From: Dokdonia sp. PRO95
GTDB taxonomy: Bacteria > Bacteroidota > Bacteroidia > Flavobacteriales > Flavobacteriaceae
Length of the DNA stretch: 64,000 nucleotides
Direction: 5' to 3'
Assembly: GCF_000355805.1 (NCBI RefSeq)
Contig: NZ_CM001837.1
Span: 532,409-596,408 of the forward strand
The position numbers and the translations under genes were made by a program. Position 1 is the stretch's first letter. The number at the start of each line of letters is the position of its first letter. A model generated the notes under the pieces. It saw only the letters and a program-made list of their open reading frames with translations, searched no databases and was not told the origin of the DNA. Shown in pieces: positions 27,323 to 36,716 of the stretch.

Positions 27323-28417
27323 ATGAATATACAGTCTATATCAAAATATCTATCGCTATGTGTAATAGGTATGACCATATCTTGTGCATCTGTAAGCAGT
27401 ACCGCACAAAATAAAAAACCTAAGAACATTATACTTATGATAGCAGATGGTACTGGTTTGAGCCAGATTTCTGCTAGTCAATATTACAATACGCAGCCGT
27501 CTAATTATGATCGTTTTAAAACAATAGGACTCATTAAAACTTCTTCGGCGAGTGATTTGATTACAGACTCGGCTAGTGGTGCTACGGCTTTTTCTACAGG
27601 TTTAAAAACTTATAATGGAGCCATTGGAGTTAATACAGACACCATCGCTGCACCAACTATTCTTGAAGATCTAGAAAAAAGAGGTTTTGCTACAGGTGTT
27701 ATAGCAACTTCAACCATCACTCATGCAACCCCTGCAAGTTTCTATGCTCATCAAAAGTTTAGAAAAATGGAGTTAGAAATTGCCGAAGACATCGTCAACT
27801 CTGGCGTTGACTTTTTTGCTGGTGGAGGACGCAAATATTTTGAAAATAGAGAAGATGGAAATAATCTCGTAGCAACACTTGAATCTAAGGGGTACGAAAT
27901 GTATTTAGACAGACTAGATCCAGCGTTATCAATGAAGAAAGATAAAAATTATGGTTTCTTACTAGCAGACAGTGGGATGCCTAAATTTTTAGATGGTCGT
28001 GGTTCCTTTTTATATGATGCTACTCAACTTGGTATCAAGAAACTTTCTCAAAACAAGAAAGGGTTTTTCTTAATGGTAGAAGGTTCTCAAGTAGATTGGG
28101 GTGGACATAATAACGACAGCGAGTATTTAATAAGCGAACTAATAGACTTTGACACGGTGATAGGTCAAGTGCTTGATTATGCTGAAAAGGATGGCAACAC
28201 ACTCGTTATTGTAACTGCAGATCATGAGACGGGCGGATTTACACTAGCATCAAAAGCGGGAGATTATAACACAATAGAACCATCATTTTCTACAGGTGGA
28301 CACAGTGCTACGATGGTACCGGTTTTTGCTTATGGTCCTGGTGCTTCTGAGTTCATGGGAATCTATGAGAATACTGCTATTCATACCAAAATGAAAAAAT
28401 TACTCAAACAGCAGTAG
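27323..28417 (+). CDS. Alkaline phosphatase (PhoA-type)
   Basis: A 364-residue exported phosphomonoesterase. The N-terminus has a signal with a possible lipobox (MTISC), so it may be a lipoprotein. Metal and active-site blocks are intact: NIILMIADGTGLSQ (first metal Asp), D82-S83-A-S-G-A-T with Ser83 as nucleophile, FFLMVEGSQVDWGGHNND, and VTADHETGGF with the final STGGHSA histidine. It would release phosphate from organic esters outside the cytoplasm. Confidence 0.92.
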   Translation: MNIQSISKYLSLCVIGMTISCASVSSTAQNKKPKNIILMIADGTGLSQISASQYYNTQPSNYDRFKTIGLIKTSSASDLITDSASGATAFSTGLKTYNGAIGVNTDTIAAPTILEDLEKRGFATGVIATSTITHATPASFYAHQKFRKMELEIAEDIVNSGVDFFAGGGRKYFENREDGNNLVATLESKGYEMYLDRLDPALSMKKDKNYGFLLADSGMPKFLDGRGSFLYDATQLGIKKLSQNKKGFFLMVEGSQVDWGGHNNDSEYLISELIDFDTVIGQVLDYAEKDGNTLVIVTADHETGGFTLASKAGDYNTIEPSFSTGGHSATMVPVFAYGPGASEFMGIYENTAIHTKMKKLLKQQ

Positions 28418-28487
28418 TCATAAACCTATCTTAAATACTATTTTAACAATCGTATTAATACCTACATTAGCCACTTAAACACAGTCA

Positions 28488-29225
28488 ATGTCATACCTAC
28501 ACTCTATAGGTGAATATTTCTTAATGATAAAAAACACCTTTGTAAAACCTACAAAGGGTAGAGTGTTGCGTGATCTTATTTTTAAGGAAATTGACGATTT
28601 GATTATAGGCTCTCTTGGTATTGTTGCATTTATCTCCTTTTTTGTAGGAGCCGTTGTTGCTATACAAACAGCGCTTAATCTTACTAATCCGTTATTACCA
28701 AAGTCACTCATTGGGTTTGCAGCAAGACAATCTATAATACTAGAGTTTGCTCCTACTTTTGTATCAGTAATTATGGCTGGAAAAGTAGGATCTTTTATCA
28801 CTTCTAGTATAGGTACAATGCGCGTGACAGAACAGATAGATGCTCTAGAAGTTATGGGTATCAACTCCCTAAACTACCTCATCTTCCCGAAGATTGTGGC
28901 GATGTGCATCTACCCATTCTTAATTGCAATAGGAATGTTCTTAGGAGTCATAGGAGCATATACGGCAGCTGTTTATGGAGGTTTTGCACCTAGTAATGAC
29001 TTTTTATCAGGACTTCAACAAGATTTTATTCCTTTTCAGCTTTTCTACGCATTTTTTAAGACGTTCTTATTTGCATTTTTACTAGCTACTATTCCCGCAT
29101 ACCATGGATACTACATGCGAGGCGGTGCTTTAGAAGTAGGTAAAGCAAGTACAACTTCGTTTGTATGGACCAGTGTTGCTATTATTCTCGTAAACTTTAT
29201 AGTCACTCAATTATTATTAAGCTAG
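28488..29225 (+). CDS. mlaE: MlaE family ABC transporter permease
   Basis: A 245-residue inner-membrane permease of the lipid-transporting MCE/Mla system. It has about five hydrophobic segments, the conserved EFAPTFVSVIMAGKVGSFITSSIGTMRVTEQIDALEVMGIN block and the C-terminal GGALEVGKASTTSFVWTS. It is followed with no spacing by the ATPase gene. The MCE-domain protein MlaD expected as third partner is not in this window. Confidence 0.92.
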   Translation: MSYLHSIGEYFLMIKNTFVKPTKGRVLRDLIFKEIDDLIIGSLGIVAFISFFVGAVVAIQTALNLTNPLLPKSLIGFAARQSIILEFAPTFVSVIMAGKVGSFITSSIGTMRVTEQIDALEVMGINSLNYLIFPKIVAMCIYPFLIAIGMFLGVIGAYTAAVYGGFAPSNDFLSGLQQDFIPFQLFYAFFKTFLFAFLLATIPAYHGYYMRGGALEVGKASTTSFVWTSVAIILVNFIVTQLLLS

Positions 29226-29984
29226 ATGATAGAAGTAAAAGAAATACGAAAGTCATTTGGTGACAACGAAGTTTTAAAAGGCTTCTCAACCAAGTTTGAA
29301 TCTGGTAAGACTAATCTTATCATAGGTACTTCTGGATCTGGTAAAACGGTATTCTTAAAAACTATGTTAGGCCTTTTTAAGCCCGACAGTGGACAAATAA
29401 TTTATGACGGTAATCCATACTCACAACTTGACGATGAGCATCAACGAGAGCTTAGAGAGCAAATAGGGATGGTTTTTCAAGGTAGCGCCTTGTTTGACTC
29501 AATGACTGTGGAAGAGAACATCGCTTTCCCGCTCAAGATGTTTACAAAGATGAAAAAGAAAGAACGCATAGAAAGAGCAAATGTGGTCATCAACCGCGTT
29601 AATCTAGAAAATGCAAACCACAAGCTACCTTCAGAAATATCTGGAGGAATGCAAAAGCGTGTCGCTATCGCAAGAAGTATCGTAAACAATCCAAAATATC
29701 TTTTTTGTGATGAGCCTAACTCTGGGTTAGACCCTAATACTGCTACCGTAATTGATAATCTCATTAGAGAGATTACCATTGAGCAAAATATCACAACCAT
29801 CATCAACACTCATGATATGAATTCTGTGATGGAAATAGGAGATCATATTGTATACCTTCAGAAAGGACACTTAGCCTGGGAAGGAACTAAAGATGAAATT
29901 TTTAAAACAGATAATGAGGACGTAACCAACTTTGTGTATTCCTCAAATCTTTTTAAAATGGTACGAGAAGCACAAAACTCTTAG
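29226..29984 (+). CDS. mlaF: MlaF family ABC transporter ATP-binding protein
   Basis: A 252-residue ATPase with Walker A GTSGSGKT, signature SGGMQKR (the SGGM form typical of MlaF), Walker B YLFCDEPNSGLDP and switch histidine NTHDMNS. It energises the adjacent MlaE permease in phospholipid traffic between inner and outer membrane. The ATG follows directly on the mlaE stop codon. Confidence 0.93.
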   Translation: MIEVKEIRKSFGDNEVLKGFSTKFESGKTNLIIGTSGSGKTVFLKTMLGLFKPDSGQIIYDGNPYSQLDDEHQRELREQIGMVFQGSALFDSMTVEENIAFPLKMFTKMKKKERIERANVVINRVNLENANHKLPSEISGGMQKRVAIARSIVNNPKYLFCDEPNSGLDPNTATVIDNLIREITIEQNITTIINTHDMNSVMEIGDHIVYLQKGHLAWEGTKDEIFKTDNEDVTNFVYSSNLFKMVREAQNS

Positions 29985-29988
29985 AAGT

Positions 29989-30008
29989 TACGCTTTCGCG
30001 AAAGCGTA
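29989..30008. repeat. Palindrome copy 12, extended to 20 bp, intergenic
   Basis: The core plus two extra base pairs on each side, 4 bp after the mlaF stop. One of three copies outside coding sequence; no T-run follows, so it does not look like a terminator. Confidence 0.95.
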
Positions 30009-30053
30009 CTTATTACCTTAAGCAATATCAATAGCCGGTTAACAGTCTCTCTC

Positions 30054-30082
30054 ACATACTGAAATCAAGTATGTTATTTTTT
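30054..30082 (+). terminator. Terminator after mlaF
   Basis: A 7-bp stem (ACATACT / AGTATGT) with a 7-nt loop followed by TATTTTTT. It touches the stop codon of the opposing DUF389 gene at 30074. Confidence 0.55.
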
Positions 30083-31564
30083 ACTCCACACATTACCATT
30101 TACAACTACAGTATCAAGACTAAAACGCTCTTTCATCCATTGTCCGAGCTTCTGTTGTTGTTTATCTCTAACGCTTTGCGATAAGCTATCTGCCCACTCT
30201 ACTCGCACTACCGTTAAGGTATCAATCCCTCCAGAAAAGTCTGTAGTAATCTCTGTAGCATAACCAAATCGCTTAAGACCATCATAATTAATCTTTGCCT
30301 CATTGCGCATAGAAGCAAATGGCAGTGCTGTGCCTCGGAGCTGTGTAACTTCATTCTCTAAAAGACGTATTTGCTCATCCTTAGAACTCATTGCTTCTTG
30401 ATTTTTTACATATAGATCCTCAAGAATACCAGAACGAACCTCTGTACTTAATCTTGCTGCCAGCTCACCACTTTGATCTGCGCCTTGATGCACAACTAAA
30501 GTACAATTCTCGCAGTCTTCGGTCTTCTTAAACTCATCCTCCCATTGAGCAATGAGGTTTTGAGGTACTAACTTCCCTATGAGATAAATATCAATGCGGC
30601 GCTTCTCGGCATCATCGGTTTCTTTTACAATTTCTGCTCCTTCGTATTTAATTGTATTTGTAACAAAGGCCTTTGCTTTAGTTATAAAAATTTGCTGATT
30701 AAGCAATCTTAAAAACGTCCATACACTTGGCACTAAAACGAGTATAGCAATAAGCGTTGCCATACGTGTAGTACGCTTTCTATTTTTCTGGTTTGCATAT
30801 TTAACCAGCGGAAACTTAAGAAGTTTTGATACTGTAAACGTCGCTAGCGCTATAAACACAGCATTAATAGAGAAAAGATATAATGCCCCTAACGCCCAGT
30901 AAAGTCCTTCGCTATTGCCTATTATGGATTGAGAAAGACCATATCCTACAGTACATAAAGGCGGCATTAATGCGGTAGCAATTGCAACTCCAAAAATCAC
31001 ACTCGCTATGGTTCCAGACTTGGTCTTTGCAACAATAAGTGCAAGACCACCAAAAATCGCAATAAATACATCTAATATAGTAGGCCAAGTACGCGCCATC
31101 AATTCTGGCGTTACTTCTTTAACCGGTGATAAACTAAAATATAAGGTAGCCGTAAGCACACTTAGCACTATCATCACTGCAAGGTTTACAAATGATCGCT
31201 TCATCATGATAGCGTCATTGATAGCTATAGAAAGCCCTATACCAACTATAGGCCCCATAAGCGGACTTATAAGCATGGCGCCTATTACTACAGCGGTACT
31301 ACTCACGTTGAGTCCAATACTCGCAACAAAAATGGAAAAAATAAGAATCCACGCGTTATGCCCCTTAAAAGGTATGTCTTTACGAATAGCCTCTACCGTG
31401 GTAGATCGATCTGTATCCTCTCTTATATCAAGAAGGTCACTTAAGAACTCTTTTATGCTTTGCCAGAGACCCTTTGCCTCATCTCTCATATCCTCGTTAG
31501 GATCAATATTGAGTTCGCTGGGCTTTGGATCTGGATTTGCCCCTATATTATCTTTGTTTTCCAC
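30074..31564 (-). CDS. DUF389 family (TIGR00341-like) membrane protein
   Basis: A 496-residue protein. After a polar N-terminus of about 70 residues come six or more membrane helices with the family block ISPLMGPIVGIGLSIAINDAIMMKRS and a second half TASVIFGVAIATALMPPLCTVGYGLS. The last 190 residues are soluble and include a coiled-coil-like stretch (MSSKDEQIRLLENEVTQLRG). The family's role is not established. It is the last gene of the minus-strand operon beginning at 34962; its ATG overlaps the manC stop. Confidence 0.85.
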   Translation of the reverse strand: MENKDNIGANPDPKPSELNIDPNEDMRDEAKGLWQSIKEFLSDLLDIREDTDRSTTVEAIRKDIPFKGHNAWILIFSIFVASIGLNVSSTAVVIGAMLISPLMGPIVGIGLSIAINDAIMMKRSFVNLAVMIVLSVLTATLYFSLSPVKEVTPELMARTWPTILDVFIAIFGGLALIVAKTKSGTIASVIFGVAIATALMPPLCTVGYGLSQSIIGNSEGLYWALGALYLFSINAVFIALATFTVSKLLKFPLVKYANQKNRKRTTRMATLIAILVLVPSVWTFLRLLNQQIFITKAKAFVTNTIKYEGAEIVKETDDAEKRRIDIYLIGKLVPQNLIAQWEDEFKKTEDCENCTLVVHQGADQSGELAARLSTEVRSGILEDLYVKNQEAMSSKDEQIRLLENEVTQLRGTALPFASMRNEAKINYDGLKRFGYATEITTDFSGGIDTLTVVRVEWADSLSQSVRDKQQQKLGQWMKERFSLDTVVVNGNVWSKK

Positions 31565-32649
31565 TATCCTAAGTTATTACCAAATTTAGATTGCACCTCA
31601 TTGCGTATTTCTTTAATGTCTTGTTCTTTACTTTTAGGCACAATAACGAGAACATCTTCTTTTTCGACGATAATATAATCTTTAAGTCCGTCTACTACTA
31701 CCACTTTATTACTTGCAGTTCTAATGATATTTCCTGAGGTATTTGTTGCGATGATACGCGCATTTACAACGGCATCCTTTCCAGAATCTCCCTCCATTTT
31801 ATCATAGAGAGATCCCCAAGTACCTAGATCATTCCAGTCAAAAGTTGCTGGAACCACTTTTACATTTTGATGCTTCTCCATCACTCCAAAATCGATACTT
31901 ATATTTTCTGCTTTTGGATATGCCTCATTTATAAAATCTTGCTCTTCTGGCAAATTGTACACCTCATTACCCTCGTTAAGTAAATTGTACATCTCTGGTA
32001 AGAAAGATTTAAAACTGTTTACAACCGTTTTTACGCTCCATATAAACATTCCTGCGTTCCAGAGATATTCTCCACTGGCAACAAACTCCTTAGCAGTAGG
32101 ATAGTCCGGTTTTTCTGTAAAACGTTTTACCGCTTTCGCGAAAGCGTTATCACTTTTATCATAGTTTATATAACCATATCCAGTATTAGGAAAGCTAGGC
32201 TGTATACCTAATGTCACAATGGTCTCTTCTTGTTGTGCTGCATCAAAAGCTTTCTGAAGATCTTCAACAAAGGCATCTTCATCTTCTATCCACGCATCAC
32301 TAGGAGCGACAACCATCACGGCATCTGGGTTTTCTTTCTCCACCTTTAATGCAGAAAGAAGAATACACGGTGCTGTGTTGCGCATAGCTGGCTCAAGTAC
32401 GATGTTTTTTTGTTTGATAGAAGGCAATTGCTCTTTTACAAGATCATTATAATCTGTATTAGTTAGTATGAGAATTTGGTCTTCTGGAACAATCTTAGCT
32501 AGACGATTAAATGTCTTTTGCAACAAGGTTTCCCCAGTACCCAGCATATCGTGAAACTGCTTTGGAAATGATTGTGTGCTCACTGGCCAAAACCTTGAAC
32601 CTACTCCTCCTGCCATTAACAATGCGTAATAATTCTTAGTGTTCTCCAT
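31564..32649 (-). CDS. manC: Mannose-1-phosphate guanylyltransferase
   Basis: A 361-residue nucleotidyltransferase making GDP-mannose from mannose-1-phosphate and GTP for glycan synthesis. The signature LMAGGVGSRFWPVSTQSFPKQF is near the N-terminus, with PAMRNTAPCILLSAL, FTEKPD and NAGMFIW following. It lacks the isomerase domain of bifunctional enzymes, so it is the short form. It starts 5 bp after the SprT-like gene. Palindrome copy 13 codes residues 169-173, just before the FTEKPD motif. Confidence 0.92.
   Translation of the reverse strand: MENTKNYYALLMAGGVGSRFWPVSTQSFPKQFHDMLGTGETLLQKTFNRLAKIVPEDQILILTNTDYNDLVKEQLPSIKQKNIVLEPAMRNTAPCILLSALKVEKENPDAVMVVAPSDAWIEDEDAFVEDLQKAFDAAQQEETIVTLGIQPSFPNTGYGYINYDKSDNAFAKAVKRFTEKPDYPTAKEFVASGEYLWNAGMFIWSVKTVVNSFKSFLPEMYNLLNEGNEVYNLPEEQDFINEAYPKAENISIDFGVMEKHQNVKVVPATFDWNDLGTWGSLYDKMEGDSGKDAVVNARIIATNTSGNIIRTASNKVVVVDGLKDYIIVEKEDVLVIVPKSKEQDIKEIRNEVQSKFGNNLG
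32131..32146. repeat. Palindrome copy 13 (16 bp)
   Basis: Perfect copy in manC, coding A169-F-A-K-A173. Confidence 0.95.
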
Positions 32650-32654
32650 ACTAT

Positions 32655-33251
32655 TTAATCTATGATTTCTACCTCGGCGTTAGGCTGAAATAGATATGTT
32701 CTACCTGTACTTATCTCTATACATTCATAACGTTTTACACGCTTTCTGCCTTTTTTAAATATTTTCCCATTGTAAATCTTGAATGTAGATCCCGTGGGCA
32801 ACTCAAATATATAATTTTTATTACTAGGTGGGTCATAGTTCTTTAGCGCTACAGAAAGATGAGCATCTGTATCACTACTCGCTCTAGGATTTTTAAAATG
32901 TCGAGCTAAATAAGGTAATAAATCTGCTGGAAATATCTCTGGTCTTATAAAAGGTAACATCAGGTATTGAAAAGTATGTTTCCATTCTTTACCATGAGGT
33001 TTGATTGCTCTACCATATTTTTTAAAAGCAACTAGATGCGCTATTTCATGAACTAAAGTGACTAAAAACCTGTATTTATTGAGACTTACGTTTACTGTGA
33101 TTTGGTGCTGCCCATCTGCAAGTATTCTATAATCCCCGTGTCTTGTTACTCGTTCATTTACAATCTTGAGATAAACAGCATGCTCTTTTATCAAAGCAAA
33201 GACAGGAGCAGCCGCTCTTTCTGGAATATATTTTTTGAGGACTTCTACCAC
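32655..33251 (-). CDS. SprT-like zinc metalloprotease-fold protein
   Basis: A 198-residue cytoplasmic protein with the SprT metal motif H68-E-I-A-H72 in LVTLVHEIAHLVAF, followed by a third-ligand histidine in PHGKEWKHTF. The C-terminal half (KIYNGKIFKKGRKRVKRYECIEISTGRTYLFQPNAEV) resembles the small beta domain that follows SprT cores but lacks obvious zinc cysteines. Its substrate is unknown. Confidence 0.85.
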   Translation of the reverse strand: MVEVLKKYIPERAAAPVFALIKEHAVYLKIVNERVTRHGDYRILADGQHQITVNVSLNKYRFLVTLVHEIAHLVAFKKYGRAIKPHGKEWKHTFQYLMLPFIRPEIFPADLLPYLARHFKNPRASSDTDAHLSVALKNYDPPSNKNYIFELPTGSTFKIYNGKIFKKGRKRVKRYECIEISTGRTYLFQPNAEVEIID

Positions 33252-33286
33252 GTAAATTACAAATCGTTTTAAAGATCACTTAGCAC

Positions 33287-33967
33287 TTACGGTGTACTAG
33301 CAGAAACCTGCAATACTTTACCGTTATAGAACTGATTTCCTGTTAAGGCAAAATTAGATAGATAATCTGCCATTTGCATAGCCGTTAAGGGCGCCTCATA
33401 GCCAGGAAATGCTTCTTCTAACATTTCTGTCTGCACGGCACCTAGAGCCAGTACATTAAATGCTATGCCCTGTTCCTTGTATTCTTCGGCTAAGAGTTCG
33501 CTCCATGTAATAACCGCTCCTTTACTTGAGCTATATGCAGCTAGACCCGGAAACTTCATGCTTCCTTGGATTCCGCCCATACTAGACACCGTTACTACAT
33601 GTGCACCAGCTGTCATATATGGAAGTACCGTACGCGTTAACTCGGCAACGCCAAACACGTTTACTTTGTACACCATTTCAAAATCTGCAACGGTAGTCTC
33701 TGCAAATGGCTTATTAAGTAAAGCACCCGCATTATTTATCAGCACATCTACTCCTTCCCAATCACTTTCAATAAAATCTATGACTTTTTGAAAATGTGAT
33801 TGGTCTGTAATATCAAATGGAAAAGCAGTGAGATTCTGTAAATTTAAATCTGCACAAGGAGTATGCTTTCGCGAAAGCGCAAGTACTTGGTGCCCTTCTT
33901 TTGCAAACTTCTTTGCAAGCTCAAAACCTATCCCTCTACTCGTACCTGTAATTATGATTCTTTTCAT
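33287..33967 (-). CDS. Short-chain dehydrogenase/reductase
   Basis: A 226-residue classical SDR: TGTSRGIG at residues 7-14, NNAG after strand 4, catalytic Ser in VSSMGG and AYSSSKGA with Tyr and Lys. Palindrome copy 14 codes L31-S-R-K34 after strand 2, where the Arg suggests NADP(H) preference. The start overlaps the stop of the upstream M28 peptidase by one base. Confidence 0.9.
   Translation of the reverse strand: MKRIIITGTSRGIGFELAKKFAKEGHQVLALSRKHTPCADLNLQNLTAFPFDITDQSHFQKVIDFIESDWEGVDVLINNAGALLNKPFAETTVADFEMVYKVNVFGVAELTRTVLPYMTAGAHVVTVSSMGGIQGSMKFPGLAAYSSSKGAVITWSELLAEEYKEQGIAFNVLALGAVQTEMLEEAFPGYEAPLTAMQMADYLSNFALTGNQFYNGKVLQVSASTP
33865..33878. repeat. Palindrome copy 14 (14 bp)
   Basis: GCTTTCGCGAAAGC in the SDR gene, Leu-Ser-Arg-Lys at residues 31-34: the same residue numbers and the same fold position as copy 8 in the TIGR01777 epimerase. 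Confidence 0.95.
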
Positions 33968-34962
33968 TAGTTCATTTTAATCTCTTTGTTAGGGCTATTT
34001 GCCATTCCCGTGATCCCTGGGATTAACTTTTTAATAAGTCCTTCCATAAAGTCGATATCCATTTTATCTGCTTCATCACCTACGCCATGATAGTGATCAT
34101 AATTTGTAAAGTCAAATGAAGAAATAGTATGTGCAGGAATATTAAAATCTAAAAAGAAAGGATAGTTATCACTACGCTTGAAAAGATTAAATTCTTTTGC
34201 CTTTGGAAGAAAACCAATAACCTTTTCACCTGCATATTGATTGAATTTTTCTGCAAAGTTAGATTTTTCATAACCTGAGGCATATAACGAGTGGTCTTTA
34301 TCCACCATAGGCACTCCAACCATCTCAATACTGATCATTGTGTATAAATCAATACCTGCAGCCTTGAGCCTACTAGATAAGTCTTTTGACCCCAACAAGC
34401 CTTTTTCTTCGGCAGAATAAAGAGTAAATATAATGGTACGTTTATTACTTTTTGCTTTAGTAAAATGATCTGTAAGCGCAAGTACCGTAGTGGTACCAGC
34501 AGCATTATCGTTTGCTCCGTTTGCTATAGTATCATCACCAACAGCTTTTGCAGTACCAATATGATCATAATGTGCGCCTATGATAATTACCTCATCTTTG
34601 AGCTTAGGATCATTTCCTTCCAGCACGCCTACAATATTAAATGCCTCAACACCATTTGCGTCAAACGGATCACGATAATTCTCAAAATAAGGTTTTATTC
34701 CAGCGTCTTTAAAGCGAGCTTCTATAAACTGTGCCGCCATCTCAATTCCTTTACTTCCCGTATCACGACCTTGAAGCTCATCTGAAGCTAGAAACTCCAT
34801 CGTGCTTTTTACAGACTTCATTTTTTTGATGTCTGGCATAACCATCGTTACTTGGCTCGCTGGTGCAGTACTCACGTTTTCTCCCTTTACACCTACTAAA
34901 GGAGAGGGTGACCCACAGCCCACTAAAACAAGGGCTCCTACTAATACTAAGATATTTTTCAT
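33967..34962 (-). CDS. M28 family zinc peptidase, lipoprotein
   Basis: A 331-residue protein from the ATG at 34962, which gives the lipoprotein signal MKNILVLVGALVLVGC. It is an M28-type aminopeptidase: IIGAHYDHIG gives the first zinc His and Asp region, NGANDNAAGTTTVL the bridging Asp, LYSAEEKGLLGS the catalytic and zinc-binding Glu pair, and FDFTNYDHYHGVGDEADKMD the final His. First gene of the operon running to 30074. Confidence 0.9.
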   Translation of the reverse strand: MKNILVLVGALVLVGCGSPSPLVGVKGENVSTAPASQVTMVMPDIKKMKSVKSTMEFLASDELQGRDTGSKGIEMAAQFIEARFKDAGIKPYFENYRDPFDANGVEAFNIVGVLEGNDPKLKDEVIIIGAHYDHIGTAKAVGDDTIANGANDNAAGTTTVLALTDHFTKAKSNKRTIIFTLYSAEEKGLLGSKDLSSRLKAAGIDLYTMISIEMVGVPMVDKDHSLYASGYEKSNFAEKFNQYAGEKVIGFLPKAKEFNLFKRSDNYPFFLDFNIPAHTISSFDFTNYDHYHGVGDEADKMDIDFMEGLIKKLIPGITGMANSPNKEIKMN

Positions 34963-34971
34963 AAAGCTAAA

Positions 34972-35003
34972 GATAAAAAAACCCACGCAGTTGCGTGGGT
35001 TTA
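34972..35003 (-). terminator. Terminator of the porU-to-pdhC operon
   Basis: Stem AAACCCACGC / GCGTGGGTTT with a 4-nt loop at 34979-35002; on the minus strand it is followed by a run of T. It lies 22 bp after the pdhC stop. Confidence 0.8.
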
Positions 35004-35024
35004 TCATTCTATATTTGTTATTGA

Positions 35025-36713
35025 CTACGCCAGCATTAATACTGGGTTTTCAATATACGTTTTAAGTGTTTGTAAAAATTGTGCTCCAGTTGCGCCATCT
35101 ACAGTACGGTGATCACAAGCAAGTGTAAGCTTCATAGTGTGTCCCACAGCAAGCTTTCCATCTTTTACCACAGGCTTCTCTACAATTGCTCCTACAGATA
35201 GGATAGCAGAGTTAGGCTGATTGATAATTGAAGTAAAATCTGTGATACCAAACATTCCTAAATTTGAAATAGTGAAGGTAGAACCTTCCATTTCTGGAAG
35301 AGTAAGCTTCTTATCACGTGCTTTTCCTGCTAGTACTTTTACCTCAGCATTAATTTGCTGCAATGTCTTTTCATTTGCAAATTCCACAACAGGGACAACA
35401 AGGCCATCTGGAACTGCTACCGCCACACCAATATGTACATGGTGATTGAGACGCATTTTATCATCAAACCACTGAGAGTTTACTTGCGGATGCTGTTTTA
35501 ATGCGATAGACGTTGCTTTAATGATCATATCATTAAAAGATACTTTTGTATCTGGTAGTGCATTAAACTGCTTACGGAAGCTCATCATATTCTCCATATT
35601 GAACTCTACGTTCAAGTAGTAATGAGGCGCTGTAAACTTAGATTTACCAAGTCCGCGAGCGATTGCTTTACGCATTTGAGAGTTTTCAACCTCTTCAAAA
35701 CTCTCTTCACCTGTAGCAACAAATTGCTGCACTCCTGCTCCAGAAGATTGACTAGCACCAGGCGTGAAGTTTTCAACATCGCTTTTTACGATACGTCCAT
35801 TTTCACCAGAACCTTTTACTTGTGCTAGGTTTATTCCTTTCTCCTCTGCTATTTTCTTTGCTAGTGGAGAAGCAAATATGCGTCCTCCGTTAGTATTTGT
35901 TGCAGGTTTTGAAGAACCAGAAGCAGAGTTTGTATTATTATCTTTCTTAGGCGCTGCCTTTGGAGCATCTGCCTTTTTATCAGCTTTTGGAGCCTCTTTC
36001 TTTTCTTCTTTCTTTGGAGCTTCTTTTTTAGTAACTCCGCCGCTTTTTACCACACCAGAAACATCTGTTCCTTCTGGGCCTATGATTGCAAGTAGCGCAT
36101 CAACATTTGCCGTCTCACCTTCATTAATACCTATGTGTAATAAAGTACCAGACTGGAATGATTCAAACTCCATAGTCGCCTTGTCGGTTTCTATTTCAGC
36201 AAGAATATCTCCCTCTTCCACTTTATCACCTATGGCTTTTAACCAAGTAGCAACTGTCCCTTCCTCCATCGTATCAGACAGACGTGGCATAGTTACTACG
36301 ACAACTCCTTCAGGAATATCTGATCCAGCATCGGCAGATTCTTCTTCATCAGAAGATTCGTCATTGGCTTTATCTTGAGCTGCAGTCTCTTCTTTCTCAT
36401 CAGAAGATGATGCTTGGTCTTCTCCACTTTTCGCGGAAGCGTCACCACCATTTAATAATCCAGAAATGTCTTCTCCTTCTTCACCAATGATAGCTAAAAG
36501 AACATCAACTTTTGCGGTTTGACCTTCTTCAATCCCGATGTGTAATAGCACACCTTCGTTAAAAGATTCAAACTCCATGGTTGCCTTATCTGTTTCGATT
36601 TCAGCAAGGATATCTCCTTCTTCTACTTTGTCACCTACTTTTTTAAGCCAAGTAGCAACTGTTCCTTCTTCCATCGTGTCGCTTAGACGCGGCATATTTA
36701 TTACTTCTGCCAT
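35025..36713 (-). CDS. pdhC: Dihydrolipoamide acetyltransferase E2 of pyruvate dehydrogenase, two lipoyl domains
   Basis: A 562-residue E2 subunit transferring acetyl groups to CoA. Two nearly identical lipoyl domains (about residues 1-77 and 138-215) each carry the lipoylated lysine in IETDKATMEFES. A charged linker follows, then the E1/E3-binding domain (FASPLAKKIAEEKGINLAQVKGSGENGRI) and the catalytic domain ending with DHRTVDGATGAQFL, the active-site His and Asp. It starts 3 bp after pdhA and ends before a strong terminator. A decayed palindrome lies in the first linker. Confidence 0.95.
   Translation of the reverse strand: MAEVINMPRLSDTMEEGTVATWLKKVGDKVEEGDILAEIETDKATMEFESFNEGVLLHIGIEEGQTAKVDVLLAIIGEEGEDISGLLNGGDASAKSGEDQASSSDEKEETAAQDKANDESSDEEESADAGSDIPEGVVVVTMPRLSDTMEEGTVATWLKAIGDKVEEGDILAEIETDKATMEFESFQSGTLLHIGINEGETANVDALLAIIGPEGTDVSGVVKSGGVTKKEAPKKEEKKEAPKADKKADAPKAAPKKDNNTNSASGSSKPATNTNGGRIFASPLAKKIAEEKGINLAQVKGSGENGRIVKSDVENFTPGASQSSGAGVQQFVATGEESFEEVENSQMRKAIARGLGKSKFTAPHYYLNVEFNMENMMSFRKQFNALPDTKVSFNDMIIKATSIALKQHPQVNSQWFDDKMRLNHHVHIGVAVAVPDGLVVPVVEFANEKTLQQINAEVKVLAGKARDKKLTLPEMEGSTFTISNLGMFGITDFTSIINQPNSAILSVGAIVEKPVVKDGKLAVGHTMKLTLACDHRTVDGATGAQFLQTLKTYIENPVLMLA
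36426..36441. repeat. Decayed palindrome copy in pdhC
   Basis: Twelve of 16 bases match, with TTTTCGCGG at the centre. The frame gives Ala-Ser-Ala-Lys-Ser instead of Ala-Phe-Ala-Lys-Ala, in the linker between the lipoyl domains. Confidence 0.4.
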
Positions 36714-36716
36714 AAC

